Assembly (NCBI GenBank): GCA_038363925.1
Contig: JAQQWL010000011.1
Span: forward strand, 7,626,001 to 7,690,000
Reading direction: 5' to 3'
DNA length: 64,000 nucleotides
Source of the DNA: Apiospora phragmitis
Lineage: Eukaryota > Ascomycota > Sordariomycetes > Amphisphaeriales > Apiosporaceae
A program made the position numbers and the translations under genes. The notes under the pieces were generated by a model. That model did not search any database. It was not told where the DNA came from and saw only the letters and a list, made by a program, of their open reading frames with translations. Shown here piece after piece: positions 35,804 to 47,594 of this stretch; within the stretch, counting starts at the first letter, position 1; every line of letters starts with the position of its first letter.

Positions 35804-36705
35804 TTATCTAGTGTTGTAGTGATGGCGCATGCGCCGAAGAAAGTCGTCGCACCGTGGGCTGAACGGCACTCCGCGCGCCATGGCCATCATGGTTGTAGCC
35901 GCCTCCACCATGTCGAGAGCGCCCAGGGGCCCCTCCTCCCGTCGGACGCGGGCCACGATGGCGCTGTGGTTCCACTCCAGCAGCATGTGCCGGTACAGCT
36001 CGTCGACCGGGGCGGGTGGCGGTGTCACGGCCAGTGGGAGGACAGTAGCACCCCTGCGAGACTCGACAGCCGGGGTGGGTGCCGGAGCGGAAGGGAGAGC
36101 CGCGGTTGCGTTGACCGTGGTGGTGTCGACATCTTCCCCATCCTCGTCTCCTCCGGGAACTACTGCCGTCTTCTCTGCGACCGGCTCTCTCTCCTGGATT
36201 GCGGTGGGTCAGCATCACTCATACAAAGATGGCTCAAGTATTTTATGCCGCTACAAGTAAGGAAGCTGCTTACCTTGGTGGGAGTAGCAGTCGCGTTGGT
36301 GGCCGAAGCTGCCGGGGCGACAGCAGCAGCAGCAGGAGCAGCAGCAACGGCAGCCACAGGAGCCGCAGTGTCGTTGGCGGCGATGGCCCTCTCATCGTCG
36401 TCGTGACCCTGGCGGTTGCCTGTGGCAGTCTGGCGAACCAGACCGGAACGCCTTTGAGCTCCTCTCGGCATTGCAGTGGGAGCGCTCCAGGTGAGGTCCA
36501 TGCTGGCCAGATTGTGCCGGGGATCATACCGGCCCTGGCCGTGGCATGCGCTGCAGGTGGTCAGGCCGCAAGTCAGACACTTCTGCATGGTGCTTCTGTT
36601 GCGCTGGTTGCACAGATCACACTTGGAGTTCTTTGCGGTGACCAGTCTGTACTGGCTATGCGGCGCCGTGGTACCGCTGCTGCTACCGCTACTAGGGTTG
36701 GTCAT
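35804..36705 (-). CDS. Triple-CxxC zinc-ribbon-like protein with Ala/Pro-rich linker
   Basis: Two exons, 36705-36274 and 36193-35804, give 273 residues. The intron is 80 nt (GTAAGC...TCCAG). Near the N terminus three paired cysteines are spaced Cys29-X2-Cys32-X10-Cys43-X2-Cys46-X4-Cys51-X2-Cys54-His, followed by GRYDPRHNLASMDLTW. This looks like a small treble-clef or RING/B-box-like zinc module, with a conserved RYDxRHNL tail. After it come basic residues, a long Ala/Val/Pro linker (~115-145), an acidic Thr-rich part, and a helical C-terminal block from VDELYRHMLLEWN to FLRRMRHHYN. I do not recognise the family or function. The frame is open upstream to 37029, so an additional 5' exon is possible. 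It converges on the SDR gene with 291 bp between stops. Confidence 0.7.
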
Positions 36706-37197
36706 TTCCCTGACAGATCCAGGGGCGGGGGCACCCGGAGTGCCGAAAAACCGCTGCCTTGACCGTTGTTCTTTTTGACAGATTAGTACGGACGAAACTT
36801 TATGGAAAGGTTTAGGGCATGCATAATTACCATTGTTTCTTCCACTTGACGATACTTCTGCGGTGGTTTGGGTACTGATGGCTGCCAACGTGGCCGTCGA
36901 GGGATCTGTAGAAGGGAAAAAAGAAAGTTCACGGTGTAAAGAGCCAGTCACTGGTGATCCGATGCAGCAAAAGGCAAAGAGAAGGATGGGGTTTCGTGTG
37001 TCAAGGAACAGAAAACAGGTAAAGCACACTGCAGTACTAGAGTGTGTGTGGCCCAGTGGGTGGGTGGGTGGTGCACTGGAATCTGGATCTCGAATTGGAG
37101 GTAGTGACCAGTGATGTTGGATGAGAAAAATAAATGGAGGGAAGCTTCCCAGGTCAAGCAGGTGGAATTTATAGGGTTCCTGTACAAGTGAGGACTT

Positions 37198-37255
37198 TTC
37201 TAGTCCATTGAATACAAGTGATCACTCTTCTAGTCCATTGAATAGAAGTGATCAC
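37198..37255. repeat. Two-copy 30-bp tandem repeat
   Basis: The unit starts TTCTAGTCCATTGAATA and contains AAGTGATCAC. The two 28-bp cores, 37198-37225 and 37228-37255, differ at one base. A degenerate partial copy precedes at about 37183-37200, and the word ATTGAATACAAG recurs near 37498-37509. Confidence 0.9.
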
Positions 37256-38119
37256 GGATAATACACCGATTTTTCACGCTGGTCACACTGATGATGGCCC
37301 CTTTGTAGAGAAGAATCGGTGGTGAAGATAGGACTATACATGCATAGGATCGACTCAGTCTGAACAATCGGACGAGTCACACTTCAGATTCATGAAAAAA
37401 GGTGAATGTACGCCTAGGTGAATCGTCACTGAATGACTGAGAACCAGACAATCGTCCTCTACAGGGAGGTATAGCCATGAGTGAATACATGGGACGATTG
37501 AATACAAGACAAATGATGAGACTACCAATCAACGGATAGGTTACTTGTTGTTAGGATAATCGGTCAACTGATGATGCAGAAAGGGGGCCAGGCTTAAGAA
37601 CCGTCTACCAGTGAGCCACCAACCTCTCTCGATGCATTAGGGGACTATACTACAAGTGCTTCGTTATTAAGCAAACAGACTATAGATTGTGTGCAAAAAC
37701 TCTGCCAAAATCTCATCTTACGTGGTAGGTCAATTGTCAGTAGGATAGGAGGTCATCCTGGGGGAAGCACACACATTCACACAGCACACGGAATAATCAA
37801 CCTCACAGCTTCTTTGCGCAACTAGAGACATCGTTTTTGATATTTGTGGCATATCGGTACTGCCCTTCAATCAAGAGACAATCGGGACTAAAGACGTGAT
37901 GCTATGACTAGAGCACGAAAGACACCTTGCGTTGACGAAAAAGATACTCCTATTACTGTTAAGTTGCACACATCGATCACGTTCATTTGGCAAGGTATAT
38001 GACACTAGAAGCAATGTAGACAGCATCTCAAATAGAAGACCTTCGATTGGAAGGATGTTGAGATAGCATCTTAATCGTAGACTTACACATGCCTAGTAAC
38101 TTCAGCTGAGATAGAGAAT

Positions 38120-38150
38120 GTGTGTGTGTGTGCATGTGTGTGCGTGTGTG
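38120..38150. repeat. GT-rich microsatellite
   Basis: (GT)n interrupted by CA and C, in noncoding sequence. Confidence 0.9.
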
Positions 38151-39201
38151 ATATTTCACATCGCAGCGTCACCGCGTAGCTGCTGGCGCTCACCTCCCTA
38201 AGGGGTATAGGACGTATCCGCTACAGTTACTCCGTAGGCTGTTGATCTATATGCATACTACGATAGGTCCATCGACCCGGATAATTTCGTGGGTTTGTTC
38301 TTCTTTGAAGGGAAAACGCCTCCTTGCGCGCCCCCTCCGTTGTTATTCCTTCTCGTCTTCTCGTCTCAGTTCCTTCCGCTCAGCTGAGAGCGAACCGACG
38401 ATAGTCTCCCACACCAGATCGCATCCCCTGCAACACCGTTCGTAGAGAAGACACAACAGTCGAGATGAAGAGTATAGCTGAGCAGACTACCACTACATCT
38501 ACTACTAGGATGACAAAGAGGACCAACCTTTGCCACCCCCTTATCTAGAAGCCATAGAGTGTATCCCACCTATGCACTGACCACGGCTGATCCGAAGCCC
38601 CGGGGCTTACTTCTAGAAGATCAAGCTCAGTACCTGAGCAACCTGGTTAGGAGCTTGAACCCCCATCAGTTCGTACCAGCCGTCAGGGACAAGTGGCGCG
38701 GATCTCGCAACCAAGGAGCCGTCCTTCCAGAACTCCCTCCATCGCGTTAGTACGCAAAGTGTACCATGGCAGAAAGGGATGCAGTATGTATGTAAACAAC
38801 ATCATCGGGATGATCCAAACTAGGACAAGCCATGGCAGGCCATCTTGTGGGAGATCCTGCCCAGAAACAAAGATGGGCGACGAAGGAACTCTTCTAGTGT
38901 ACGACACGAACGAAATGTGCAACTTCTTGGGACTTCATGGAATGTTACTTCCGTGGGCTCTCCCCCCTTCCCGGGAAGACGGATTCGCTTTTTGTTGGTC
39001 GCCTGGCATGACCAATCGTCAGCTTTATGACAGCGCAAGCAGAGTCACTGGTGATCCATGCAGGATAAGTGCTGTGTGCTGTTTGCCAGATGCCAGGTAC
39101 ACGCCAGAGGGCAGGCTTGGCAGACCCCCCCCCCATTAGACCAGCCCAGCGTAGATCACCCGTCCTGCGAATGGATGATGCCCACGCGGTCAGCTTCTCC
39201 T

Positions 39202-39239
39202 CCCTGCCCTGCCCCTGCTGCCCTGCCCCTGCCCCTGCC
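39202..39239. repeat. CCCTGC minisatellite
   Basis: Six imperfect CCCTGC/CCCCTGC units in a row, noncoding. Confidence 0.85.
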
Positions 39240-42200
39240 GATCCGAGATCCCATTGATAGGGAATGGCCGCGCCTGGCCATTCACCCGCGGGCCGTCAAC
39301 TTTATCTCCATATATTAAATCATAGGCATCTGCGGCATTATCGAAAACTTTTGTGCTGCCACGTTGAGACGGACCCCCCATCGGCTTCGGACTTACTGAG
39401 GGGACCAGCCTCCATAATATGCAATGCATGATGACTTATACACAACTTTCCTTGATGTCTTACGCTGAGACTGGAGGGCAGGAAGCGCACTTAAGCATAA
39501 GCACATCAAACGGGCTTGTCGGGGCTGCCGTAGCTTAAACGTCGGAATTTCAACCACACCCACCTCGCCCACGTACGAAAGCTTTGAGGGTGTGATAATC
39601 AGACACTATAGGACCAAATTCGCTCACCGTCCGTGCCATTGCACACGATGATCTGGTTCACCTATTTTAACAACAGGGAATTGCCCGGAACACCACAACC
39701 GCTTACAAGTAGGGTGGGAAGCAGTTGGGTTAGAATAAGACAAGTCCCCTAATGCTATCGTTTGCATGCAAACACGCCAGACGCGACTCTACGCACGTAG
39801 GTATCGTGATTGACCGCTCATGGGAGGGTTGCAAGAAGAGATGATGGGAGACTGAGGCTCATTCTCCGGCTTACCCCTGCTGGGCGAGGTTGGACCAGTT
39901 TCAAAAAACCCGGAACTGACAGGTCTCCGAACCGAATCTAACCTATTAGATACCAGTGAAACGGGGACACAGCATGAGCGCCGACTACACTTGCCCCGCG
40001 AAGGCAAGAATGTATGGATTACTGAGTAGTGAGAGGTTGGGTGGGCAAGCAGATGGCACACAAAGCACGTACATATATCGCGGATTCCTGCCACTCAAGC
40101 ATGAAGCCATGAGCAAGTGAGCTAGGTTAGTAGAGGTTTGCTTTGCAAAGCCAGCCGCCAGCACGCACCATAGCGACTAGAATGGAACATGGGTGGTGCG
40201 ACAATTACCTACCTGGGGAAAACCAGAGCATCACCGTTATCGTCAGTCGTCGATGGTCGTGGAGGGGCAGAGAAGAATGGTTCTGGGAAATTATGGGGCA
40301 CTGGAAACGACCATGGATGTTGCAGGCCAATGAGCGGGGAGATGGATGCAACCAGCGGGTTTCCTGTCGTCTCATAGGCTACAGGCTCATGCAAGTAATA
40401 AAACATGGGTGGGTCAGAACGCGGTCGCGTCGCGTCTAGAGCGCGATTAAACGCGTCAGACGCGTCTTTTTCTGACCTCACTCCATTAGAGAATGCCCAC
40501 TTTCGCCCAGCTTGAAGCAGTACGGGCGCGAGCTTGAGAGCAAATTCTGCACAACCCCCTCCCTCACCGTCTTTGTAGAATGAGTAGTTAGTTCCATTTC
40601 TTCAAGAAAGCGGCTGCAGCTTGAAGAGGAGTTCATGCGAGTGCTGGAAAAACCACCAATAATTGGTTAGTCAAGTCGCTGCATTGCATTCTTGCCATGC
40701 TGTGACAGCGGCACAATGTAAGTATTAGGCGGCACCATGAGGGGTTCGCGACAGAGGATGCGTCCAGGGAACTCGTATGTACGCGAAGAAGGAGATTAAC
40801 AAGAACAAGATGTCCAATTCAGCTGATGAAAACCAAATATTGGATGAACCCCTGGGGGAGTAAAAGCGTTTTATCGCAAATTACGTTTCCTTTATGAACC
40901 GGACTTTGGCTTCATATATGACCACACCTTGCTTCCTCTTAGGGACGCAGGGGCCAGTGGAAAGAGAGAAAAAAGAATCGATTATTAATTGGGCAAGTAT
41001 TCGTACAGCATTGAAACAGAGACGAGATTCAGATGACCACTTCCTTTCGATGCTAGTTTTGTAAAGGAGGGTAGGTATAATGTATGGCATTAATTGGCAT
41101 CGAAGATCCGCCCTGAGATCTCCTTACTTCCAATGGGCTATGACGACGAGTGATCTCCAGTAGTAGAAGGACGAGCTCTTGATAGAAGGTCAACTATCGG
41201 AGAAATAACGGCTGGCGTTGCAGTTGACCAACCTCGATCCCCATCGATGGCACACCTGAGCCTGACCCGTATCTCATGGAAGTACCTGTAGATGGGCGAG
41301 AGAAGAGGTGTGGATGCCATCCATCCCTCATGACTGGGCGAGACTACGGATACAGTGCACTAACAAGTGAACCAATAAACATATGTGGCACGTTAAGGTA
41401 CCTACATCACGGAGGTAGCACAGCAGGAACGTTGAGCCGATTGCGTGTGGTGGCCCTTGCAAGTAACACAGTTGATGCCCAGAGAGTGGTGTGCTGAATA
41501 CCATGTACGTACTATTCCGAGTCCCAAGAGACAGCCCAAAGACAGGGGCCCCGAGAAAAGCAAGGACGAAGATGAGGAGAGGCGGTTGTAGAGTAAGGCG
41601 CGACCTCAACCCGGGAAAGGGCTATCGCAAGGCATTAGCTTGCGGGCCGCTGTAGCCATTTTCAGGGCATTAGGGGAGTTTTTTTCGGACCCAAGGGAGG
41701 AAGCAAGATAAAGCCCGGGAAGAGTCTAAGAGAGTTGAGGGTGAGACGGTGTGCGAGTACTAGACTCAATATCGCCCTTAGGCTTTCTAGATAGTGTCTC
41801 TAGATAGTCTCTAGAAGGTCGAATTGACAAGACAGCGAAGCGACGGATCTTGGACAGCCTAGGAGGAAAAGAGGACCCCGGAAATGGTGATTTCCCTGTG
41901 ACTCAGTTGCTGGGTCAGACCAGAGGTGTTTGGATTTGGGATATTTGTACCAAACGGTGACGGTGGAGGGACCGGCCGGGACTTGGGCGAGGGTGTGTAG
42001 CCCCCTCCCCCTTTGACTGCCATGCGAACATCAGTTAATGCGAGATACCTGCGATTACACACCACTCTGCGTACTACCGACGACTACGACGACGAAGAAG
42101 ACGTTCCATGACCGGGTGACATGGGAATCCAGGGTGACAGAGCCCCCAGGTGTGGGAGTGCAAGCGGTCAGTGCTACAACTCCCATTGGCCCACCCACAC

Positions 42201-42559
42201 CTTGGAGATAGATGCAAGCAAGCAGCAAGCTCTTTAAGGTACATACGCTTGGCACTTCAAGAGTGATAGTAGTAACTGGAGTGGTGAGCAGGTGAGTGTG
42301 TACATGCGAGACATAGGTATAACCGTTAGGTACTGTTCCATACCCCGAGTAGAAAATGGATTGCTCATGTGGTCCACTAAATTGAGACCCTCCCGCCCCG
42401 TTTTCGTCACCACGAAGCCCCCAAGTACCAGCTGCAGCTAGAACATAGCAACGCACGCATGCCACATACCAAGTCCCGCCCATGCCATGCCTACCACCTA
42501 CGCCCGCCTACAGCGCCTGCCCACCCTGCCCACCTGTCGCAAAAAGCAGTTCTGTTCGC

Positions 42560-42947
42560 TCTTATTAGGCGCAATAATTCCAAACACCCGCCCCCTTCCC
42601 GTTTCTTCTTCCAACCCGCAACCCGCAACCCTCACCAAAACACTTTACCACCTACAAACTGCCACCAGAAACACTTCAACCGCAATCTTTCCTCGTCGCA
42701 ATCCAACTCAAACCACTGTCGCAACCTTCCAATTATAAACAAACGTCTTTCTTTCCAAAGTCAAAAGCCTATTCTACCTATTCGCACCGCGCCGCTCAGA
42801 CTCGACTTAAAACCCGTGCGCCGCGCAAATCCCATCGCAATCTTCTTTGACTCGGGTCGCATACCACACAGACTCACTCTTTCAACGTTTACAACGTTCG
42901 CAATCACATTGCACCTTATTTCGAATACATAAACCATCGCTCTCACC
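42560..42947 (+). promoter_or_regulatory. C/A/T-rich leader of the Myb-like gene
   Basis: About 390 nt directly before the ATG is very poor in G on the + strand, with runs such as CCCGCAACCCGCAACCC. This bias is typical of fungal promoters and 5' leaders around the transcription start. The ATG context is CTCACCATG. The exact start of transcription cannot be read from sequence. Confidence 0.4.
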
Positions 42948-43768
42948 ATGCTGATGCCATCGGCAATCTCGTGCGACTCGTCGCGACCGCCTATGACGAG
43001 ACTTCAGTCGGCGCTCTTCGCCTCGCCGCCAGCCAGCCCTCCCACTACTGCGCAGTCCACTATCGACAACATCTTCACAACATGTCGCTCGCTCCAGTCC
43101 ATGCTCACGGCGCCTGCCATGGCCACGCCAAGCCAAGCCTCCAACAGCCCGCGCCAATTGCCCACGCCGCCAATGGCCCACGCAAGCCTGCCACCCCCTT
43201 TGAAACTGCGCCTTCGATCACACAAATCAGAAGCGAACAGTGACGGAGTCGCGCGCAAGAGGGTTGTCAAGCGCAAGGCGCCTTCGCGCGGCGTCAACAA
43301 GCGCCGCAGAGCAACCGAGGACGACATGGGTCGCGGCGATGACGTCGATAGCGACTCGGACATTGAAGCATCGGAACACAACAGCTCAGAGGAAGGCGAG
43401 TCTGCTTTCCCACGGCCGTCTACACCCAAAAGGGCTCGGATCGCGCCAGAGGTCATTCCCTTGGCCTAGAGCGTTCCGACTTCCACAACCTACACACCAC
43501 CCCCCAAGAGCACAATGAAGAGGCAACCAGCTCTGAGGCAGAGATGGAGGCCGATGGAGAGATGTGGAGCACAGAGGACGATCGCATACTAGTTGAGCTC
43601 GTTCTGGAGAAGCTCAAGCTCACCAAGTCAGATTGGCAAGACTGCGCTCGGAGCTTAGGCAAGGATCGCAGCAGTATAGGACGCCGGTGGAAGAGTCTGA
43701 TGGTCAGTGGTGAGGTCGGACTGAAGACGAGGAGTAGGAGAAGCAAGCTTCACGGAACTTGGAGGTGA
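42948..43768 (+). CDS. Myb/SANT-like nuclear protein, with an apparent 1-nt frameshift
   Basis: The first frame runs 42948-43469 (173 residues); the second is open through 43460-43768 and carries the domain. They join if one base is missing in the GG at 43463-43464: RIAPEVIPL then continues GLERSDFHNL, giving one 273-residue protein without introns. The N-terminal half is Ser/Pro-rich with a basic, nuclear-localisation-like part (RKRVVKRKAPS, NKRRRA) and an acidic patch (DDVDSDSDIE). The C-terminal domain EMWSTEDDRILVELVLEKL...DWQDCARSL...RRWKSLM has the three regularly spaced Trp of a Myb/SANT helix-turn-helix and ends in a basic tail. It presumably binds DNA or chromatin; the target is unknown. 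No GT...AG intron of reasonable length explains the frame change. Confidence 0.75.
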
Positions 43769-45769
43769 TGTCCATCGTTTCGTTGACTTAGTCACATTGT
43801 CAAATTTTCATTTTTCACTACGAATGCCACTGAGCTGTGGCACTTTTATTGGTTGCATTGTCACGGCATCGGAAAGGAAGGAAGGTTGGAACTGGAGTTC
43901 TACGATATCCTACGGCAGCGATTATACTTGGCTTTTGCTTAGGTTATTGATTTGTATTTGGCCGACACGGTCTACATAGATATATGGCTTCTATAGTGGA
44001 AATGGACCCCTACACCATTCAGAACAAATTCATACAAAGGGAGAAGAAAAAAAACATCTAGCCTCACACCAACACTAGTTCCGTCGCGCTTTCATGCGAC
44101 TCCCGCCATCTCTCGTGAACGGCCCTTTTTGTTGACCGACTGTCTGTGTGTCTTTCATCCACTTTGACCCCGGATTACCCTGAGCATTAGCCATCAGCTC
44201 AGATTCCCGCCTCCCGCAGTCAAGTGGGCTCTTCGATTCCAAGCGATAGGTCACGGGCCAGCAAACCGGCGGTTTCAGCAACGCACAACATGGTTATCTA
44301 GGATAGATCTATCTACGTATGAATGTATTGCGACTATTACATAAATACATACCACTAACCCAACCCCAGGATCTGCTGCTTTAATCATCCCAGGCCAGTT
44401 TGCCATTCCTACCTGTAAAGTTCTCTCACCAAGCACCTTCTGTAAGCAAGCAGACAAACAAGTAGACATCATCATCAGTATTCCCTCAGCCAGCAGTGCT
44501 ACAACGGCTATCTCCCGTCTCACCAAAATAATATATATACTTCGGTGCTAGTCGTATTACAGTTTCTCTGCCTCCCTGACATCCTGTCAAAACTCGCCGG
44601 ATTAGGAGAATTAGGCTTTTTCGTACTAGACAAGACATGGGGTTCTACTTGCTTCTCCTGAAATTGCTCCCTTTGGAAGGGGAGATCTCGAGTACTGTAG
44701 GGTAGGTAGGGAGGAATGTTTTTTTCTCTCTCGCTAAATTGTCTCGAAGCTCGGATGCGTTAGGTAGGCACTATGTCATGCTTGCGAGACAAAGGAAGAT
44801 TGCAGCTGCTGATGAATCAAATCCGCGCATACCTACATACATGTACATACATAGGTTACATGCCAGCTGCTGCTGGTTTAAGTGCGTGCTTTAGTCCCTG
44901 GTCCTAGTCTCTCTGCCCGACTGGGTAGGCTACGAGCCAGGAGATGAAAAAGAAGGGGAATAAGAAGCCCAACCACCAAGGCACTACGGAGTACTCGTCT
45001 ATCGTCTTGTCCAAGCCAGTAATTACTGAACATATGTGTTCGCCTGCTGGGTGCCAGGCCAACCGACAAGTCCAACCCCCCAGCCCCCAGGGCTAGCCAA
45101 GAAGTAAGGGTCTGCTAGTCAAGCTCGACTCGGAGCCTGGAGGACCCTGAACAATGGCCATGTCTGCGATATGTATTGGCGGCTCCGCTGTGGCTGGCAA
45201 CCCAAAGGGAATCTCACCTTCACCGAAAGTGGTTACATCCAATTCAGGCGGAGCCCCAGCCTGCCTGGGTCGAACTACAAGTATACTTCTTCGCCCATAA
45301 GGTACCGCGTACGAGTAATGGCATACCTGCTCGAATGGAGAATGTGAAAATGTATTGATAGTCGAGAAGACTGAGGAAGAAGATAGTCCCACTTTCTTAT
45401 CATCGAGAGATTGAAATGCGACAAGCCGGGTGGCTTTTTTCCCTCTTGCGTAATTTCTGTAGAGCTGCTGCACTCCACGGAGAGGTCGATCAGGGTTTGC
45501 TTTTTTGGCTTGTTGATTCCTTTTGGGATCATGCTGCCTGATGATGACAGCTGCGCTCTGAGGGGAAATGACGGGCAAGACTACTACTGCATTTGGGCGT
45601 TCCTTGAGACAAATATGGCTTTCATTACCCTTCCAGTCCCATGACTCGGGGTCTGAGGTTAATCTCCGAAGTGGTAACCCTTCACCAATGTCTAGGTTTA
45701 GTAGTCAAATTTAAGTCTAAAAGGTTATAACCAATAACTTCGCAAAGACAACCCCCAGGCCTAGTCAGA
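43769..45769. other. Convergent intergenic region
   Basis: 2 kb between the 3' ends of the Myb-like gene (+) and the MFS gene (-). The longest frame (45093-45578, -) begins only with TTG and was not accepted. TACATACATGTACATA-type palindromic words occur near 44836-44852. Confidence 0.45.
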
Positions 45770-47594
45770 TCAGAGAGTGTAGCGGAAAGACTTGTTCTCC
45801 CTGTCCGTGAGATCTTCCAGACCGTGGGACCACTCTGGCGGGCCGTATTTCGCGTCGCGTCGCTTGTTCTCGCGCGCCAGGAGGAAACGGATCACCTGTC
45901 CCAGCACGCAGCAGACGGAGAAGCACACAGTGACGCCGGTGAAGCTCTGGTCGTATCTCGGACCAAACTTGCTGCAAACAGGTACGTACGTTAGCAAACC
46001 GATGTCAAACACCCCAGTCCTGGGGAATATACTCCAAGTACTTACGCATCAAATAGCAATGACCCAATAACGTTGCCCAGCGAATAGCCGATGAATGTCC
46101 CAGAAGCATATATCGTTCGCTTGGTGTGGCCGGCAATGTTCGAAGTACCCAGGCCAATGCATTGGACCCAGACCCAGGAGAAGAAGTTGATAAGGTAGAA
46201 CCCTACAACTCGCCCAGCGCGTTGCTCGTTTGTTAGTTGCCAGCTGCGTTCCTCATGTTAGCTATGATACGCAAACAACCAACAGCAGCATGATGGCAAG
46301 GAAGGCTTACACAAGGCAAGTGCCCAAGATAACTGGCAAGCACCCGATTGTGATGAGATGGAACCGGGCATTTTTGAAATTGCGACCGCAATATCCGGAG
46401 CCAATAACGCATAGGAAGGCCATACCACCGGTGGGAAGGTTGAGGAGCAATGATGTATACTTGTCGAAGCCCATCCCGTTGAATACGATTGACGCGAATT
46501 GGACAACGACAGCGGACCCGGTACACGAGAGCATGGCCAGGACGAAGATACCCCAGAACTGGTACTCCATCAATGCCTCTGTGATCTGGTAAAACTTGAC
46601 GTGAGTATTTTCTGAGCCGGCATTGTTGACCCGGACGCGCTCGAGAAGCAGCCGCTTCTCCTCGGCACTGAATCCCTTGGCCTCCTGGGGCACATCCGGG
46701 AAAATCCAGATAAGTGCGATGCCCCAGAGGAGGGTGATGCCACCAGCAAAGAAGTACATGTACTGCCACGGCGCTCGACTGCCCCCGGTGATGTGGGCGA
46801 GGCCAAAGTTAACCAATGGCGAGATGATGTTGGAGCCACCACTGAAAGAGTACCATATACTGGACCTCAGGACTTGTTCAGGGTGTGTATACCACAGGGC
46901 AATGACCAACATGAACACGGGACCTACAACGAAATGAAATCAGTGGATGAGCTTCTGTCTGGGGATCTCTTAGTACTGGGTGCCTACTGATACCAGCCTC
47001 GACAAATCCTAGGAAGAATCTGTTGGCGAGGATGCCGGAGTACGTCGTGCAAGCAGGCGTGGTGAGGACAATGACGGCCCAGACGATGGTCATAGTCGAG
47101 CACACACGCTTGGGATGGTAGCGTTGAGCCAACCACGAAAAGGGGTACATTCCCGCGATATGGCCAAAGTACAAGATGAGAGAAACCCAAGAGAAGCTGC
47201 TCCCGTGAGTCAGCTTCAGGTCTTCCCTGAGACCGAAGACGGCAGCCTGGCCCAGCATGGCCTTGTCCCAAAACTGGAGGAAAGGTTAGCACCGTGGTCC
47301 TTGAGCACCATAGTCTGTCTACTAGACAGGTAGAGCGACTTCATACCTGTAGGGCGTAGGTGATGCATAGCTATAGACAGAGATATGCATGTTAACTGAT
47401 GGTCAGGTCAAGTATACTGGAGGAAAAATGAGACGCACCACAGGCATTAGTCGCCAGTCTACTTTCCGCAACAGTCGGCGGTTGACCTCGGGATCGATCG
47501 CAGGCGGTGCAGCCCTCCTCGCCGAAGCATTATCCGCATATTCCCTTTTCCCTACCTCGGTCTCCGCCGCCTTGGTGTCCAGAGCATCCGCCAT
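45770..47594 (-). CDS. MFS transporter, Dal5/allantoate-permease-type anion:cation symporter family
   Basis: Six exons: 47594-47439, 47370-47347, 47273-46988, 46923-46311, 46243-46046 and 45971-45770, coding 492 residues. Exon 2 is a 24-nt micro-exon encoding LCITYALQ, required to connect WRLMPV with FWDKAMLGQAAVFG. The hydrophobic pattern fits 12 helices with cytosolic ends. Family landmarks: DKAMLGQAAVFGLREDL, the loop 2-3 motif WLAQRYHPKR, EAGISPVFMLVIALWY (completed across intron 3), and SNIAGHTKRT in the C-terminal half. The family imports carboxylates, allantoate, vitamins or peptides with protons at the plasma membrane; the substrate cannot be told. The C-terminal tail NKRRDAKYGPPEW is typical. 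It is divergent from PRE2 across 1.3 kb. Confidence 0.92.

Larger units (their letters stand above)
36706..42947. other. 6.2 kb gene-free stretch
   Basis: It lies between the 5' ends of two divergent genes. No supportable reading frame was found. Contents: a 30-bp tandem repeat at 37198-37255, a GT microsatellite at 38120-38150, a C-run at 39125-39134, a CCCTGC minisatellite at 39202-39239, and a C/T/A-rich leader before 42948. There are no terminal repeats or transposase motifs. Confidence 0.45.

Noticed and set aside
35512..35804. Possible overlap of the SDR and triple-CxxC transcripts
   Set aside because: The stops are 291 bp apart; overlap of 3' UTRs cannot be judged from sequence.
42055..42932. 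Frames before the Myb-like gene (142 codons - strand, 157 codons + strand)
   Set aside because: They lie in the biased C/A/T-rich leader, with low-complexity products.
45093..45578. 161-codon minus-strand frame downstream of the MFS gene
   Set aside because: Only a TTG start and no domain; a short Pro/Gly-rich part is intriguing but insufficient.
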